Below, piece after piece: positions 40,955 to 49,675 of a stretch of 64,000 bases of DNA. The notes beneath the pieces were generated by a model. The model was not told the DNA's origin. It saw only the letters and a list, made by a program, of their open reading frames with translations, and searched no databases. How positions within the stretch are numbered: the stretch's first letter is position 1; each line of letters begins with the position of its first letter. This DNA is from Lentzea guizhouensis (GTDB lineage Bacteria; Actinomycetota; Actinomycetes; Mycobacteriales; Pseudonocardiaceae), in contig NZ_CP016793.1 in assembly GCF_001701025.1 (NCBI RefSeq), forward strand, positions 5,456,001-5,520,000. Reading direction: 5' to 3'. The position numbers were made by a program, and so were the translations under genes.

Positions 40955-41415
40955 TCACCGCTCGAAGCGGTCGCCCCGTTGTTCGAACCGGTCGCCGCCA
41001 CCGCGCTGCTCGAAGCGGTCGCCGCGGTCCGGTCCGCGTTCTCCTCGGTCGTGCATCCGGAAGGCACCCGGCCCGCCGCGGTCGTCGTGCCGGTCAGCCG
41101 CCACCGCACCGACGATGCCGCCGCCGAGGACCACGCCCAGCAGGCCCACCGCGACCAGCTGGGTGGCGCGGTGCCGTGCGAAACCCCTCAACCGGGAACG
41201 CCTGACCGGCGCCGCAGGAGGAGGGACCGGTGCCTCCGCCGCGCTCGCGGCGGCGTCCCGGCCGCTGCGGGCTGCGGCTGTGGCTCCGGTCGGGTCTGCG
41301 GCTCCGGTCGGGGCTGGGGCGGGACCTGGTGCGGCGTCGTCGGCTGGTCCGCCGGTGGCTGGTTTCTCGGCGGCTCCGGCTCCGGTGGGGGAGGCGCCTG
41401 TCCCTGCTCGCTCAT
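40955..41415 (-). pseudogene. Proline-rich single-pass membrane protein, frameshifted
   Basis: From ATG 41415 the protein reads MSEQGQAPPPPEPEPP and onward as a proline/glutamine-rich cytoplasmic segment. Near 41250-41275 the coherent frame shifts: the original runs into basic low-complexity sequence, while the neighbouring frame continues as SAAEAPVPPPAAPVRRSRLR, a membrane helix (LVAVGLLGVVLGGGIVGAV), and a charged Arg/Asp/Gly tail with GDRFEQRG repeats. One base change restores a protein of about 150 residues. Unknown family. Its start overlaps the stop of the upstream 99-residue gene (ATGA). Confidence 0.55.
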
Positions 41416-41711
41416 GTCCTCAACGATGCGCCGTTCGGCTGAGCACAGCCTGACAGCTGCCTGTTCGTTTCCTGAAGCCGCGAGTTCATGATCGGCCGGG
41501 AGGCCGCGAAGACGTGGCGCTGGTCGGCGTAGGTGGCGCCGAAGAACTCCTGGTCCGTCACGCCGGACCAGCGGAAGTGCAGCGTGGTGCGCGTGCCGTC
41601 GCGGGCGTCGCGGCGGGCGTAGTGGTCGTGCAGGTCGGCGTAGAGCAGGCGCAGTTCGTCCCGATTGGACGCCGTGAGGCGGACAGGGCATTCGACCACG
41701 AGATCGTGCAT
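41412..41711 (-). CDS. Small protein of unknown function
   Basis: A 99-residue soluble protein with no signal peptide or membrane helix. It starts MHDLVVECPVRL, has a helix rich in Leu/Tyr/Asp (RDELRLLYADLHDHYARR), then TTLHFRWSGVTDQEFFG and a polar tail. GAGGAG seven bases before ATG 41711 supports the start over a longer frame. It is coupled by ATGA to the proline-rich membrane protein gene, suggesting the two act together. I do not recognise the family. Confidence 0.65.
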   Translation of the reverse strand: MHDLVVECPVRLTASNRDELRLLYADLHDHYARRDARDGTRTTLHFRWSGVTDQEFFGATYADQRHVFAASRPIMNSRLQETNRQLSGCAQPNGASLRT

Positions 41712-41840
41712 GTCAGCGCTCCTCACATCGGCGGCCGGGCCCACAGCGTGCTCGCACCGGCCACGTGAACGCATCCGAAAAACCACTTAGACAGATGTGC
41801 GTATGACAAACCGTTTGCGCGCACCGGCTTCAATCAAGAC

Positions 41841-42335
41841 ATGGAACTCGTACCGCTCCGCAGGGAGTTCGCGCAGGCCATGGCCGATGGCGGCCCGCAC
41901 AACGACGAGGTCAACCGGCTGACGGGCACGCACGGCACATTCACCCTGGAGGATTACGAGGCCTACATCGAGCGCACCCTGAACGACCCGAACCGCTACA
42001 CCCGTGCCATCACCGAGGACGGCAGGTACCTGGGCGAGGTCGTGCTCAACCCGATCGACGACGTCAACCGCAAGTCCGGGCTGCGGATCGCGCTGTGGGA
42101 CGGGTTCGGCAAGGGCTACGGCACGGCGGCGATCAAGCACGTCCTCACCTACGCGTTCACCGAGCGCAACCTCCACCGGGTGGACCTGGAGGTCTACGAG
42201 TTCAACGAGCGGGCGATGCACGTGTACCGCAAGTGCGGCTTCCGCGAGGAGGGCCGGCTGCGTGACGTGCTGCTCTGGGACGGCGTCTTCTACGACGCGA
42301 TCGTCATGTCGGTTTTGAGCACCGATAACATCTGA
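41841..42335 (+). CDS. GNAT family N-acetyltransferase
   Basis: A 164-residue acetyltransferase of the RimJ/RimL type. It has ITEDGRYLGEVVLNPIDDVN, the acetyl-CoA pyrophosphate loop GFGKGYGTAAIKHVLTYAF, and the C-terminal LHRVDLEVYEFNERAMHVYR then KCGFREEGRLRDVLLWDG. The acceptor may be a protein N-terminus or small amine; it cannot be told from sequence. Transcribed 48 bases ahead of thrS. Confidence 0.9.
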   Translation: MELVPLRREFAQAMADGGPHNDEVNRLTGTHGTFTLEDYEAYIERTLNDPNRYTRAITEDGRYLGEVVLNPIDDVNRKSGLRIALWDGFGKGYGTAAIKHVLTYAFTERNLHRVDLEVYEFNERAMHVYRKCGFREEGRLRDVLLWDGVFYDAIVMSVLSTDNI

Positions 42336-42383
42336 TCCGCAAACCCCGTACTTCGAGCCCAGAATCTTCACCGAGGAGTCATC

Positions 42384-44432
42384 GTGTCCGAGTCGCGCCC
42401 AGCAGTCGCCCAGAACCCGCCACGCGTGGTGGTCGCGGCTGGGACGACGGCGGGCACGGCCGTGCGCGAGGCCGGGCTGCCCGGCAAGGGTGCCGACGCG
42501 ATCGTCGTCGTGCGCGACGCCGAGGGCCACCTGCGCGACCTGTCGTGGACCCCGCGGGTCGACGTCGAGGTCGAGGCCGTCGCCGCCGACACCGAGGACG
42601 GCCGCAGCGTCATCCGCCACTCCGCCGCGCACGTGCTGGCGCAGGCGGTGCAGCAGCAGTTCCCGGAGGCCAAGCTCGGCATCGGCCCGCCCGTGAAGGA
42701 CGGCTTCTACTACGACTTCCAGGTCTCCAAGCCCTTCACGCCGGAGGACCTGCAGGCGCTCGAGAAGCGCATGAAGCAGATCATCAAGGGCGCCCAGCGG
42801 TTCTCCCGCCGCGTGGTCGAGTCGGTCGACGCCGCGAAGGCCGAGCTCGCGGCCGAGCCGTTCAAGCTGGAGCTCGTCGACATCAAGAGCGACGTCGACA
42901 CCAGCGAGGTCATGGAGGTCGGCGGCGGCGAGCTGACGATCTACGACAACCTCGACCCGCGCTCCGGTGAGCAGGTCTGGGGCGACCTGTGCCGCGGCCC
43001 GCACGTGCCGACCACCAAGCACATCCCGGCGTTCAAGCTCACCCGCGTGGCGGCGGCGTACTGGCGCGGCAACGAGAACAACCCGCAGCTGCAGCGCATC
43101 TACGGCACCGCGTGGGAGTCGGCCGAGGCGCAGGACGCGTACCTGGAGCGGCTGGCCGAGGCCGAGCGCCGCGACCACCGCAAGCTCGGCGTGGAGCTCG
43201 ACCTGTTCTCGTTCCCGGACGAGATCGGCTCCGGCCTCGCGGTGTTCCACCCCAAGGGCGGCATCATCCGCAAGGCGATGGAGGACTACTCCCGCCAGCG
43301 GCACACCGAGGCGGGCTACGAGTTCGTCTACTCACCGCACATCACCAAGGGCAAGCTGTTCGAGGTCTCCGGTCACCTGGACTGGTACAAGGACGGCATG
43401 TACCCGGCGATGCACCTCGACGCCGAGGTCGATGAGGACGGCACGGTCCGCAAGCCCGGCCAGGACTACTACCTCAAGCCGATGAACTGCCCGTTCCACG
43501 ACCTGATCTTCAAGTCGCGCGGCCGGTCCTACCGCGAGCTGCCGCTGCGCATGTTCGAGTTCGGCTCGGTCTACCGCTACGAGAAGTCCGGCGTGGTGCA
43601 CGGCCTGACCCGCGTGCGGGGCATGACGCAAGACGACGCGCACATCTTCTGCACCCGCGACCAGATCCGCGACGAGCTGAAGTCGCTGCTGAACTTCGTG
43701 CTCGACCTGCTGCGCGACTACGGCCTGGACGACTTCTACCTGGAGCTGTCGACCAAGAACCCGCAGAAGTTCGTCGGACCGGACGACGTCTGGGAGGAGG
43801 CGACCGCGACGCTCGCCTCGGTCGCCGAGGAGTCCGGTCTCGAGCTCGTGCCCGACCCCGGCGGCGCCGCGTTCTACGGCCCCAAGATCTCGGTGCAGGC
43901 CCGTGACGCGCTCGGCCGCACCTGGCAGATGTCGACCATCCAGCTCGACTTCATGCTGCCGGAGAAGTTCGAGCTGGAGTACACCGGCCCGGACGGCTCC
44001 CGCCAGCGCCCGGTCATGATCCACCGCGCCCTGTTCGGTTCGGTCGAGCGGTTCTTCGGCGTGCTGACCGAGCACTACGCGGGCGCGTTCCCGGCGTGGC
44101 TCGCGCCGGTGCAGGTCGTGGGCATCCCGGTCACCTCGGAGAACGCGGACCACCTGTTCGCGGTGCGCGACGTGCTGAAGAAGGCCGGCATCAGGGTCGA
44201 GGTCGACGCCTCCGACGACCGGATGCAGAAGAAGATCCGCAACCACACCATGCAGAAGGTGCCGTTCATGCTCCTGGCCGGCGCCAAGGACGTGGAGGCG
44301 AACGCGGTGTCGTTCCGGTTCCGCGACGGCACCCAGATCAACGGTGTGCCGGTGGAACGGGCCGTCGAGCAGATCGTGGAGTGGGTCGGCCGCCGCGAGA
44401 ACGCCTCGCCGACGGCGGAACTGCTCTCGTGA
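42384..44432 (+). CDS. thrS: Threonyl-tRNA synthetase
   Basis: A 682-residue class II synthetase with GTG start 42384. The N-terminal TGS-like domain is followed by the editing domain with [11 protein letters not shown] and CRGPHVP. The catalytic core has [25 protein letters not shown] (zinc-binding Cys), [13 protein letters not shown] (motif 2) and [17 protein letters not shown] (motif 3). The anticodon-binding domain covers about the last 100 residues. It charges tRNA-Thr. It overlaps the HIT gene by GTGA, the conserved arrangement of the mycobacterial Rv2614c-Rv2613c pair. Confidence 0.97.
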   Translation: MSESRPAVAQNPPRVVVAAGTTAGTAVREAGLPGKGADAIVVVRDAEGHLRDLSWTPRVDVEVEAVAADTEDGRSVIRHSAAHVLAQAVQQQFPEAKLGIGPPVKDGFYYDFQVSKPFTPEDLQALEKRMKQIIKGAQRFSRRVVESVDAAKAELAAEPFKLELVDIKSDVDTSEVMEVGGGELTIYDNLDPRSGEQVWGDLCRGPHVPTTKHIPAFKLTRVAAAYWRGNENNPQLQRIYGTAWESAEAQDAYLERLAEAERRDHRKLGVELDLFSFPDEIGSGLAVFHPKGGIIRKAMEDYSRQRHTEAGYEFVYSPHITKGKLFEVSGHLDWYKDGMYPAMHLDAEVDEDGTVRKPGQDYYLKPMNCPFHDLIFKSRGRSYRELPLRMFEFGSVYRYEKSGVVHGLTRVRGMTQDDAHIFCTRDQIRDELKSLLNFVLDLLRDYGLDDFYLELSTKNPQKFVGPDDVWEEATATLASVAEESGLELVPDPGGAAFYGPKISVQARDALGRTWQMSTIQLDFMLPEKFELEYTGPDGSRQRPVMIHRALFGSVERFFGVLTEHYAGAFPAWLAPVQVVGIPVTSENADHLFAVRDVLKKAGIRVEVDASDDRMQKKIRNHTMQKVPFMLLAGAKDVEANAVSFRFRDGTQINGVPVERAVEQIVEWVGRRENASPTAELLS

Positions 44433-44992
44433 CGGATGACTTCGGGAAACCGCAGCTGACCGGACAGGACGGGGTCGGGGTTCACGACGCATTGCAGCGG
44501 TTGTGGACCCCGCACCGCCTGTCCTATGTGAAGGGCGAGGGCAAAGCGGTCGGCGACGAACCCGCCGGTTGCCCGTTTTGCCGAGTGGTCGAACTCGACG
44601 ACGAATCGGGCCTGATCATCGCGCGCGGGTCGGAAGTGTTCGCGGTGCTGAACCTCTACCCGTACAACCCCGGTCACCTGATGGTGCTGCCGTATCGGCA
44701 CGTGCCGGACTACGCGGACCTGACGGTTTCCGAAACCGCCGAGTTCGCCGCGTTCACGCAGAAGGCGATGCGGGTGGCGCGGCACGTGGCGGCGCCGCAT
44801 GGGTTCAACATCGGCATGAACCAGGGCGTCGTCGCCGGTGCCGGGATCGCCGCGCATCTGCACCAGCACGTGGTGCCGCGGTGGGGCGGGGACGCGAACT
44901 TCATGCCGGTCATCGGGCACACGAAGGTGCTGCCGCAGCTGCTGGGGGAGACCAGGCAGCTGCTGGCAGACGGCTGGAAGGCGCTCGACTGA
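44429..44992 (+). CDS. HIT domain protein (Rv2613c-like Ap4A phosphorylase)
   Basis: A 187-residue histidine-triad protein. The HIT motif is [10 protein letters not shown]; a CPFC motif near residue 48 and [18 protein letters not shown] are typical of the actinobacterial HIT proteins next to thrS. The Mycobacterium tuberculosis relative Rv2613c phosphorolyses diadenosine tetraphosphate, a by-product of aminoacyl-tRNA synthetases. GTG 44429 overlaps the thrS stop. Confidence 0.92.
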   Translation: MTDDFGKPQLTGQDGVGVHDALQRLWTPHRLSYVKGEGKAVGDEPAGCPFCRVVELDDESGLIIARGSEVFAVLNLYPYNPGHLMVLPYRHVPDYADLTVSETAEFAAFTQKAMRVARHVAAPHGFNIGMNQGVVAGAGIAAHLHQHVVPRWGGDANFMPVIGHTKVLPQLLGETRQLLADGWKALD

Positions 44993-45028
44993 CTCGTGCG
45001 CAGGTGATCGACTGCCGCTCGCTATCTA

Positions 45029-45057
45029 TTGACTTTCGATAGCTGACGAGCGATAGT
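45029..45057 (+). promoter_or_regulatory. Promoter of a leaderless small-protein gene
   Basis: TTGACT (45029-45034) and GATAGT (45052-45057) are -35 and -10 elements with an ideal 17-base spacer. The -10 ends 6 bases before ATG 45064, so transcription should begin at or next to that A. The promoter overlaps a GCTATC/GATAGC dyad (45021-45026 and 45038-45043) that could bind a regulator. Confidence 0.55.
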
Positions 45058-45063
45058 CGATCT

Positions 45064-45243
45064 ATGCCTCGACTGCTGCTGCCCCTGCTGGGCTGTGTTC
45101 TCCTCATCGCGCTCGGCGTGAGCGCGATCATGTACGCCCACGTCGACGACGCGCCGGGACTCGGGCTCATCGGCTTTGTGCTCATCTTCGGTGGCGTCGG
45201 CTTGGGTGTTCGCGCGGTATTGCGCTCGCGAAAGTCGGTATGA
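45064..45243 (+). CDS. Small two-helix membrane protein
   Basis: A 59-residue protein read from ATG 45064 to TGA 45241-45243. Two hydrophobic helices (LLPLLGCVLLIALGVSAI and GLGLIGFVLIFGGVGLGV) are linked by an acidic loop (HVDDAPG), and the C-terminus is basic (RSRKSV), as expected for a small integral membrane protein. A good promoter places its mRNA start at the ATG. It lies between the HIT and PIP synthase genes, which are adjacent in mycobacteria. Function unknown. Confidence 0.65.
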   Translation: MPRLLLPLLGCVLLIALGVSAIMYAHVDDAPGLGLIGFVLIFGGVGLGVRAVLRSRKSV

Positions 45244-45523
45244 GCGCGCGCTGGTGCTGATTGAAGCCCGTACCATTTTCTTGGACAGAAAAGTGACAAA
45301 AAGCACCCACGTTGTCCGCATGGGACAATCGGCCCAGTTTCCATGCGGCGCGGAATAGAGACGGTTGCAACTTTCGGGTGCATTTCGGCAACCGATCGAG
45401 ACATTCGGCTGCCGCATAGCGATTCCAGGTAGGTGAGATCACCCACCTGGAGGTGTCAACTGGAAGTCAAGTCCCCGCCTATGGCCGATCGTCTGAGCGT
45501 GTCCGGATGGTTACGGTGCGAAC
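45244..45523. promoter_or_regulatory. Intergenic region with two dyads
   Basis: No convincing gene is present here. TTGTCC-GCATG-GGACAA (45312-45328) is a perfect 6-bp dyad. CCAGGTAGGTG and CACCCACCTGG (45425-45435 and 45440-45450) form a near-perfect hairpin with one mismatch. TACGGT at 45512-45517 lies six bases before the XRE start (45524) and looks like the -10 of a leaderless promoter. The dyads are candidate operators for that XRE regulator. Confidence 0.45.
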
Positions 45524-46363
45524 ATGACCGCACCTGAGCGTTCGCGATTAGCGAGAGAACGGCTTTCGCGTGAGTTACGCCGGTTGCGCACCGAGGCGAA
45601 GATGACCGGCACGGCCACCGCTCGTGCCACCGGGATGAGCCAGTCCAAGCTGTCGAAGATAGAGAACGGCATGCTGCTCCCGTCCGTCAACGACGTGGAG
45701 CGCCTAGTCGCGGAGCTCGCCGCGACGAGGGAGACGCGGGTCGAACTGGTCGAACTCGCCAGGTCGTTGCACGCGGAGGCGGAGACCCGCCGCGTCGTGC
45801 TGCACCGGGGTGCCCACCGCCACCAGCAGACGATCAGCCGGGTCGAGGCCCGCGCGGCGACGTCCAGGTTCTTCCAGCTGAACCTGGTGCCGGCGCTGCT
45901 GCAGTCCGAGGCCTACCTGCGCACCGTGCTGGCGACGATGCCTCCGTCCGAACAGGAGGCGGCTGTCGCTGCGTTGCGGGTGCGGCGCTCCCGGATGGAC
46001 GACCTGGCCAAGCAGTTCGTGTTCGTGCTCACCGAGAGCGCGCTGCGCTGGCGGATGGGGTCGTCGGAGCTGATGGCGGAACAGGTCGAGCACCTGGCCG
46101 CCATCCAGCGCCGGCCGAACGTCCGGCTCGGCGTGGTGCCGTGGTCGGCGGACACGAACGTCGTCGCACTGCACGGATTCCACATCTACGACGAGCGCGT
46201 CGTCACGGTCAGCGTGCTGACGGGCAACGCCACCATCACCGACCCCCTGGACGTCCGCGAGTACCTCGCGCTGTTCGGCCGGCTGGAACGGGCGGCGGTG
46301 CGGGGAGAGGAGCTGCAGGGGTTGCTGAAGAGGATCGCGGAGGACCACCGCAGGCTCGGTTAG
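45524..46363 (+). CDS. XRE family regulator with DUF5753 domain
   Basis: A 279-residue regulator. The helix-turn-helix contains GTATARATGMSQSKLSKIEN (residues about 28-47). The DUF5753 part begins near RVEARAATSRFFQLNLVPAL and ends with FGRLERAAVRGEELQGLLKR. No DUF397 partner follows. It appears leaderless. With the small membrane protein it forms an insertion inside the otherwise conserved thrS-HIT-pgsA-acyltransferase-pimA gene order. Confidence 0.88.
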   Translation: MTAPERSRLARERLSRELRRLRTEAKMTGTATARATGMSQSKLSKIENGMLLPSVNDVERLVAELAATRETRVELVELARSLHAEAETRRVVLHRGAHRHQQTISRVEARAATSRFFQLNLVPALLQSEAYLRTVLATMPPSEQEAAVAALRVRRSRMDDLAKQFVFVLTESALRWRMGSSELMAEQVEHLAAIQRRPNVRLGVVPWSADTNVVALHGFHIYDERVVTVSVLTGNATITDPLDVREYLALFGRLERAAVRGEELQGLLKRIAEDHRRLG

Positions 46364-46489
46364 CGGTGGAGCGCTCGCGGGTGTCGTCACATCACCGGAC
46401 GACGCTCGCCGCGCGGCAGGGGAGCACCACGGGTGCCGCCTCACCCCCGAGCAGTGCGTTTCACCAGTCCAGCTAGGCTGCGAACCGCC

Positions 46490-47092
46490 ATGCTGAACAT
46501 CTTCGCTCGCGCGTCCGTCTCGCGCGTCACCGATCCGGTCGGGGCGTGGCTGCTGGCGCGTGGCCTCACGCCCAACGTCGTCACCGTGGTCGGCACGGTC
46601 GGTGCCGTCGCGAGCGCGCTGTGGTTCATCCCGCGCGGTCAGCTGTTCCTCGGCAGCGCGCTGGTCACGTTCTTCGTGCTGCTCGACCTGATCGACGGCG
46701 CGATGGCGCGCGCGGCCGGTCCCACCAAGTTCGGCGCGGTGCTGGACGCCACCTGCGACCGCATCGCCGACGGCGCCCTGTTCGCGGCGCTCACCTGGTA
46801 CGCGCTCGACTCCGGTGCCCGCTGGACCGCCGTGGCCGGGTTCATCTGCCTGGTCGCCTCCCAGGTCATCTCGTACGTGAAGGCGCGCGCCGAGGCCACC
46901 GGGCTGTCGGCCGACGGCGGCATCGCCGAACGCGCCGAGCGGTTCATCGTCGCCCTGATCGGCGCCGGCGTGCAGGGGCTGGGCGTGCCGCACCTGCTGG
47001 ACATCGCGCTGTGGCTGCTCGCGGTCATGACGGTCGCGACGGTGCTGCAGCGGGTCCTCGCGGTGGCGAAGTCGGCCAGGGAGGCCGCGTGA
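46490..47092 (+). CDS. pgsA: Phosphatidylinositol phosphate synthase (CDP-alcohol phosphatidyltransferase)
   Basis: A 200-residue, six-helix enzyme. The CDP-alcohol phosphatidyltransferase motif is LLDLIDGAMARAAGP followed by FGAVLDATCDRIADG, with the four catalytic/metal aspartates. The N-terminus is LNIFARASVSRVTDPVGAWL. In actinobacteria with this gene order it joins CDP-diacylglycerol and inositol-1-phosphate, the first step to phosphatidylinositol mannosides. It overlaps the acyltransferase gene by GTGA. Confidence 0.92.
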   Translation: MLNIFARASVSRVTDPVGAWLLARGLTPNVVTVVGTVGAVASALWFIPRGQLFLGSALVTFFVLLDLIDGAMARAAGPTKFGAVLDATCDRIADGALFAALTWYALDSGARWTAVAGFICLVASQVISYVKARAEATGLSADGGIAERAERFIVALIGAGVQGLGVPHLLDIALWLLAVMTVATVLQRVLAVAKSAREAA

Positions 47093-47991
47093 ACCTCGCG
47101 ACGCTCGGGTACACGGCCGGCTGGCAGCTGATCCGGCTGCTGCCGGAGTCGTGGGCGCGCGGGTTGTTCCAGGCCGGTGCGGACTACGCGGCCCGCCGGG
47201 GTGGCGCGGGCGTGCGGCAGCTGCGCACGAACCTGCGCCGGGTCGTGCCCCAGGCGGGCGACGAAGAACTTGACGGGCTCGTACGCGAGTCGTTGCGCTC
47301 GTACGCGCGTTACTGGCGTGAGGCGTTCCGGCTGCCGGGGATGGACCACCGCGCCGTGTTCGAGAAGTGCGACGGACTGATCTCCGGCGTGGAGAACCTC
47401 GACGCGGCCCTGCGCGAGGGCACCGGGGCGGTGGTCGCGCTGCCGCACAGCGGCAACTGGGACATGGCGGGCGTCTGGCTCGTCGGTCACTCCGGCACGT
47501 TCACCACGGTCGCCGAACGCCTGAAGCCCGAGTCGCTCTACCGGAAGTTCGTCGCGTACCGCGAGACGCTGGGCTTCGAGGTGCTGCCGCTGACCGGCGG
47601 CGACCGTCCCACCTCGACGGTGCTCGCCGAACGCCTGCGCGCCAACAAGGTCGTGTGCCTGCTGGCCGACCGCGACCTGACCACCTCCGGCGTGCCGGTG
47701 ACGTTCTTCGGCGAACAGACCCTGATGCCCGCCGGCCCGGCCCACCTGGCCGCGACGACCGGCGCCGCCCTGCTGCCCGTCGGCTGCTGGAACACCGAGG
47801 ACAACTGGCAGTTCCGCATCCACCCGCCGATCAAGGTGAGCACCGTCCCCGCCGCCACCCAGGCGCTCGCCGACGTCTTCGCCGCCGACATCGCCGCCCA
47901 CCCCACCGACTGGCACATGCTCCAGAAGCTCTGGCTCGCGGACCTGCCGGAGAGCCGCCGCACCGCGCTGGCCCGCCGGCTCGCCCGGTGA
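47089..47991 (+). CDS. Phosphatidylinositol mannoside acyltransferase (PatA-like)
   Basis: A 300-residue member of the LpxL/HtrB acyltransferase family. The active-site H-x4-D is HSGNWD in VVALPHSGNWDMAGVWLV. The N-terminal YTAGWQLIRLLPESWARGLF is a membrane-anchor helix. It corresponds to Rv2611c, which acylates the mannose of PIM. GTG 47089 overlaps the pgsA stop, and pimA starts 28 bases after this gene ends. Confidence 0.92.
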   Translation: MNLATLGYTAGWQLIRLLPESWARGLFQAGADYAARRGGAGVRQLRTNLRRVVPQAGDEELDGLVRESLRSYARYWREAFRLPGMDHRAVFEKCDGLISGVENLDAALREGTGAVVALPHSGNWDMAGVWLVGHSGTFTTVAERLKPESLYRKFVAYRETLGFEVLPLTGGDRPTSTVLAERLRANKVVCLLADRDLTTSGVPVTFFGEQTLMPAGPAHLAATTGAALLPVGCWNTEDNWQFRIHPPIKVSTVPAATQALADVFAADIAAHPTDWHMLQKLWLADLPESRRTALARRLAR

Positions 47992-48019
47992 GGACCGCCC
48001 CGGTGGAGGACCTGCTCAG

Positions 48020-49132
48020 GTGAAGATCGGAATCGTCTGCCCGTACTCGCTCGACGTGCCGGGCGGGGTGCAGGCCCACGTCGTGGACCTCGCCCGCGCC
48101 CTGATCGGCCTGGGCCACGAGGTGAACGTCCTCGCCCCCGCCGACGACGACCAGGCACTGCCCTCCTTCGTCACCTCCGCCGGCCGCGCGGTCGGCATCC
48201 CGTACAACGGCTCGGTGGCCCGCCTCTCGTTCGGCCCGGTCTCCTACGCCCGCGTCCGCCGCTGGATCGACGACCACTCCTTCGACGTCCTGCACCTGCA
48301 CGAGCCGACGGCACCTTCCCTGTCGTTCCTGGCCCTGGTGGTCGCCGACGGCCCGATCGTCGCCACCTTCCACACCTCCACCCCGCGCTCGAAGATGCTG
48401 GCCGCCTTCCAGGGCTTCCTGCAGCCGTTCCTGGAGAAGGTCACCGCCCGCATCGCCGTCTCCGCACTGGCCCGCCGCGTCCAGGTCGAACACCTCGGCG
48501 GCGACGCCGTGGAGATCCCGAACGGCGTCGACGTCGACTTCTTCGCCTCCGCCTCCACGTTGGACGGCTACCCGCGCACGGGCGGCACCATCGGCTTCGT
48601 CGGCCGCTACGACGAACCTCGCAAGGGCATGCCGATCCTCTGGGACGCCTTCGGCCTCATCGCCGACGAGTTCCCCGACCTCCGCCTGCTGGTCGTGGGC
48701 CGCGGCGAACACGAGTTCTCCGGCCCCCTCGCCTCCCGCGTCGACCTGCTCGGCCAGGTCAGCGACGAGGACAAGGCCCGCATGCTGCGCAGCATCGACG
48801 TCTACGTCGCCCCGAACACCGGCGGCGAGTCCTTCGGCATCATCCTCACCGAGGCCATGTCCGCGGGCACCGCCGTGGTCGCCTCCGACCTGGACGCCTT
48901 CCGCCGCGTGCTGGACGACGGCAAGGCAGGCGCCCTGTTCCCGGTCGGCGACGCCGCCGGGCTGGCCGACGCGCTGCGCTCGGTGCTGCGGGACAGCGCC
49001 CTGCGCGCCGAGTACGTGGCACTGGCGTCCGAACGCGTGCAGACCTACGACTGGTCCGTGGTGGCGGGCCAGGTGCTGCGGGTGTACGAGACGGCGATCG
49101 CCGCGGACCCGCGCCGGGTGGGCGAGGCATGA
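48020..49132 (+). CDS. pimA: Phosphatidylinositol alpha-mannosyltransferase
   Basis: A 370-residue GT4 family glycosyltransferase with a GTG start. KIGIVCPYSLDVPGGVQAHV is the PimA N-terminal signature with the glycine-rich acceptor loop. DVLHLHEPTAPSLS and ATFHTSTPRSKML follow, and NTGGESFGIILTEAMSAGTA carries the E-x7-E sugar-nucleotide motif. It transfers mannose from GDP-mannose to phosphatidylinositol on the cytoplasmic face. The stop overlaps an ATG (49129) that opens into the GC-rich block. Confidence 0.95.
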   Translation: MKIGIVCPYSLDVPGGVQAHVVDLARALIGLGHEVNVLAPADDDQALPSFVTSAGRAVGIPYNGSVARLSFGPVSYARVRRWIDDHSFDVLHLHEPTAPSLSFLALVVADGPIVATFHTSTPRSKMLAAFQGFLQPFLEKVTARIAVSALARRVQVEHLGGDAVEIPNGVDVDFFASASTLDGYPRTGGTIGFVGRYDEPRKGMPILWDAFGLIADEFPDLRLLVVGRGEHEFSGPLASRVDLLGQVSDEDKARMLRSIDVYVAPNTGGESFGIILTEAMSAGTAVVASDLDAFRRVLDDGKAGALFPVGDAAGLADALRSVLRDSALRAEYVALASERVQTYDWSVVAGQVLRVYETAIAADPRRVGEA

Positions 49133-49590
49133 CCGCGCGCCGTCCGCCGCCCGTCGCGCGCCGCGTCCGCCGCCGCGCGTCCGCCGCCGCCGCGTCCGCC
49201 GCGCCGTCCGCCGACGCCGCGTCCGCCGCCGCGCGTCCGCCGCCGCCGCCGCCGCCGCGTCCGCCGCCGCGTCCGCCGCCGCCGCCGCCGCGCTCCGCCG
49301 CCGTCGCCGCCGCCGCGTCCCGCCGCGTCGCGCCGCGTCCGCCGCGCCGCGTCCGCCGCCGCCGCGCCCGCCGCCGTCCGCCGCCACCGCGTCCGCGCCC
49401 GCGCCCGCCCCACCGCCCCGCCCCGCCACCGCCCCCCCACGCCAGCGCGACCCGCGACGCCGACGCGCGACCGCCGACGCCGCGACCGCCGACGCCGCGA
49501 CCGCCGACGCCGCGACCGACGCCGCGACCCCGACGCCGCGACCGCCGACGCCGCGACCGCCGACCCGACCGACGCCGTCGTCGCTCGCGG
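49133..49590. repeat. Extreme-GC low-complexity tandem-repeat block
   Basis: About 460 bases are made almost entirely of C and G, with short CCGCCG/CGTCCGC units up to about 49430. A 15-bp-like unit (GCGACCGCCGACGCC) is then repeated five or six times with variation at about 49450-49570. Several frames on both strands are open only because A and T are nearly absent, and they encode Arg/Pro/Ala simple sequence. ATG 49129 (coupled to the pimA stop) opens one such frame. I do not treat it as a supported protein. In mycobacteria pimA is followed directly by the NUDIX gene. Confidence 0.75.
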
Positions 49591-49675
49591 TGAGCGCCTG
49601 TGACCGTTGCCGTCAGCGCTCACGGCAGGCGTCCGGTGACCGCCTTCGCCTCGCTCGCCGTTGCCGCGTGGGTGG

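Noticed and set aside
45182..45442. Minus-strand 86-codon frame upstream of the XRE gene
   Set aside because: No ribosome site, no conserved segment, and it overlaps the small membrane protein gene and two dyads. More likely chance.
49450..49570. 15-bp repeats resembling a repeat array
   Set aside because: The units are contiguous and degenerate, with no unique spacers, so this is not a CRISPR array.
49129..49593. Plus-strand 154-codon frame coupled to the pimA stop
   Set aside because: The ATGA overlap is attractive, but the translation is Pro/Arg/Ala repeats throughout. I report the stretch as repeat DNA rather than a protein gene.
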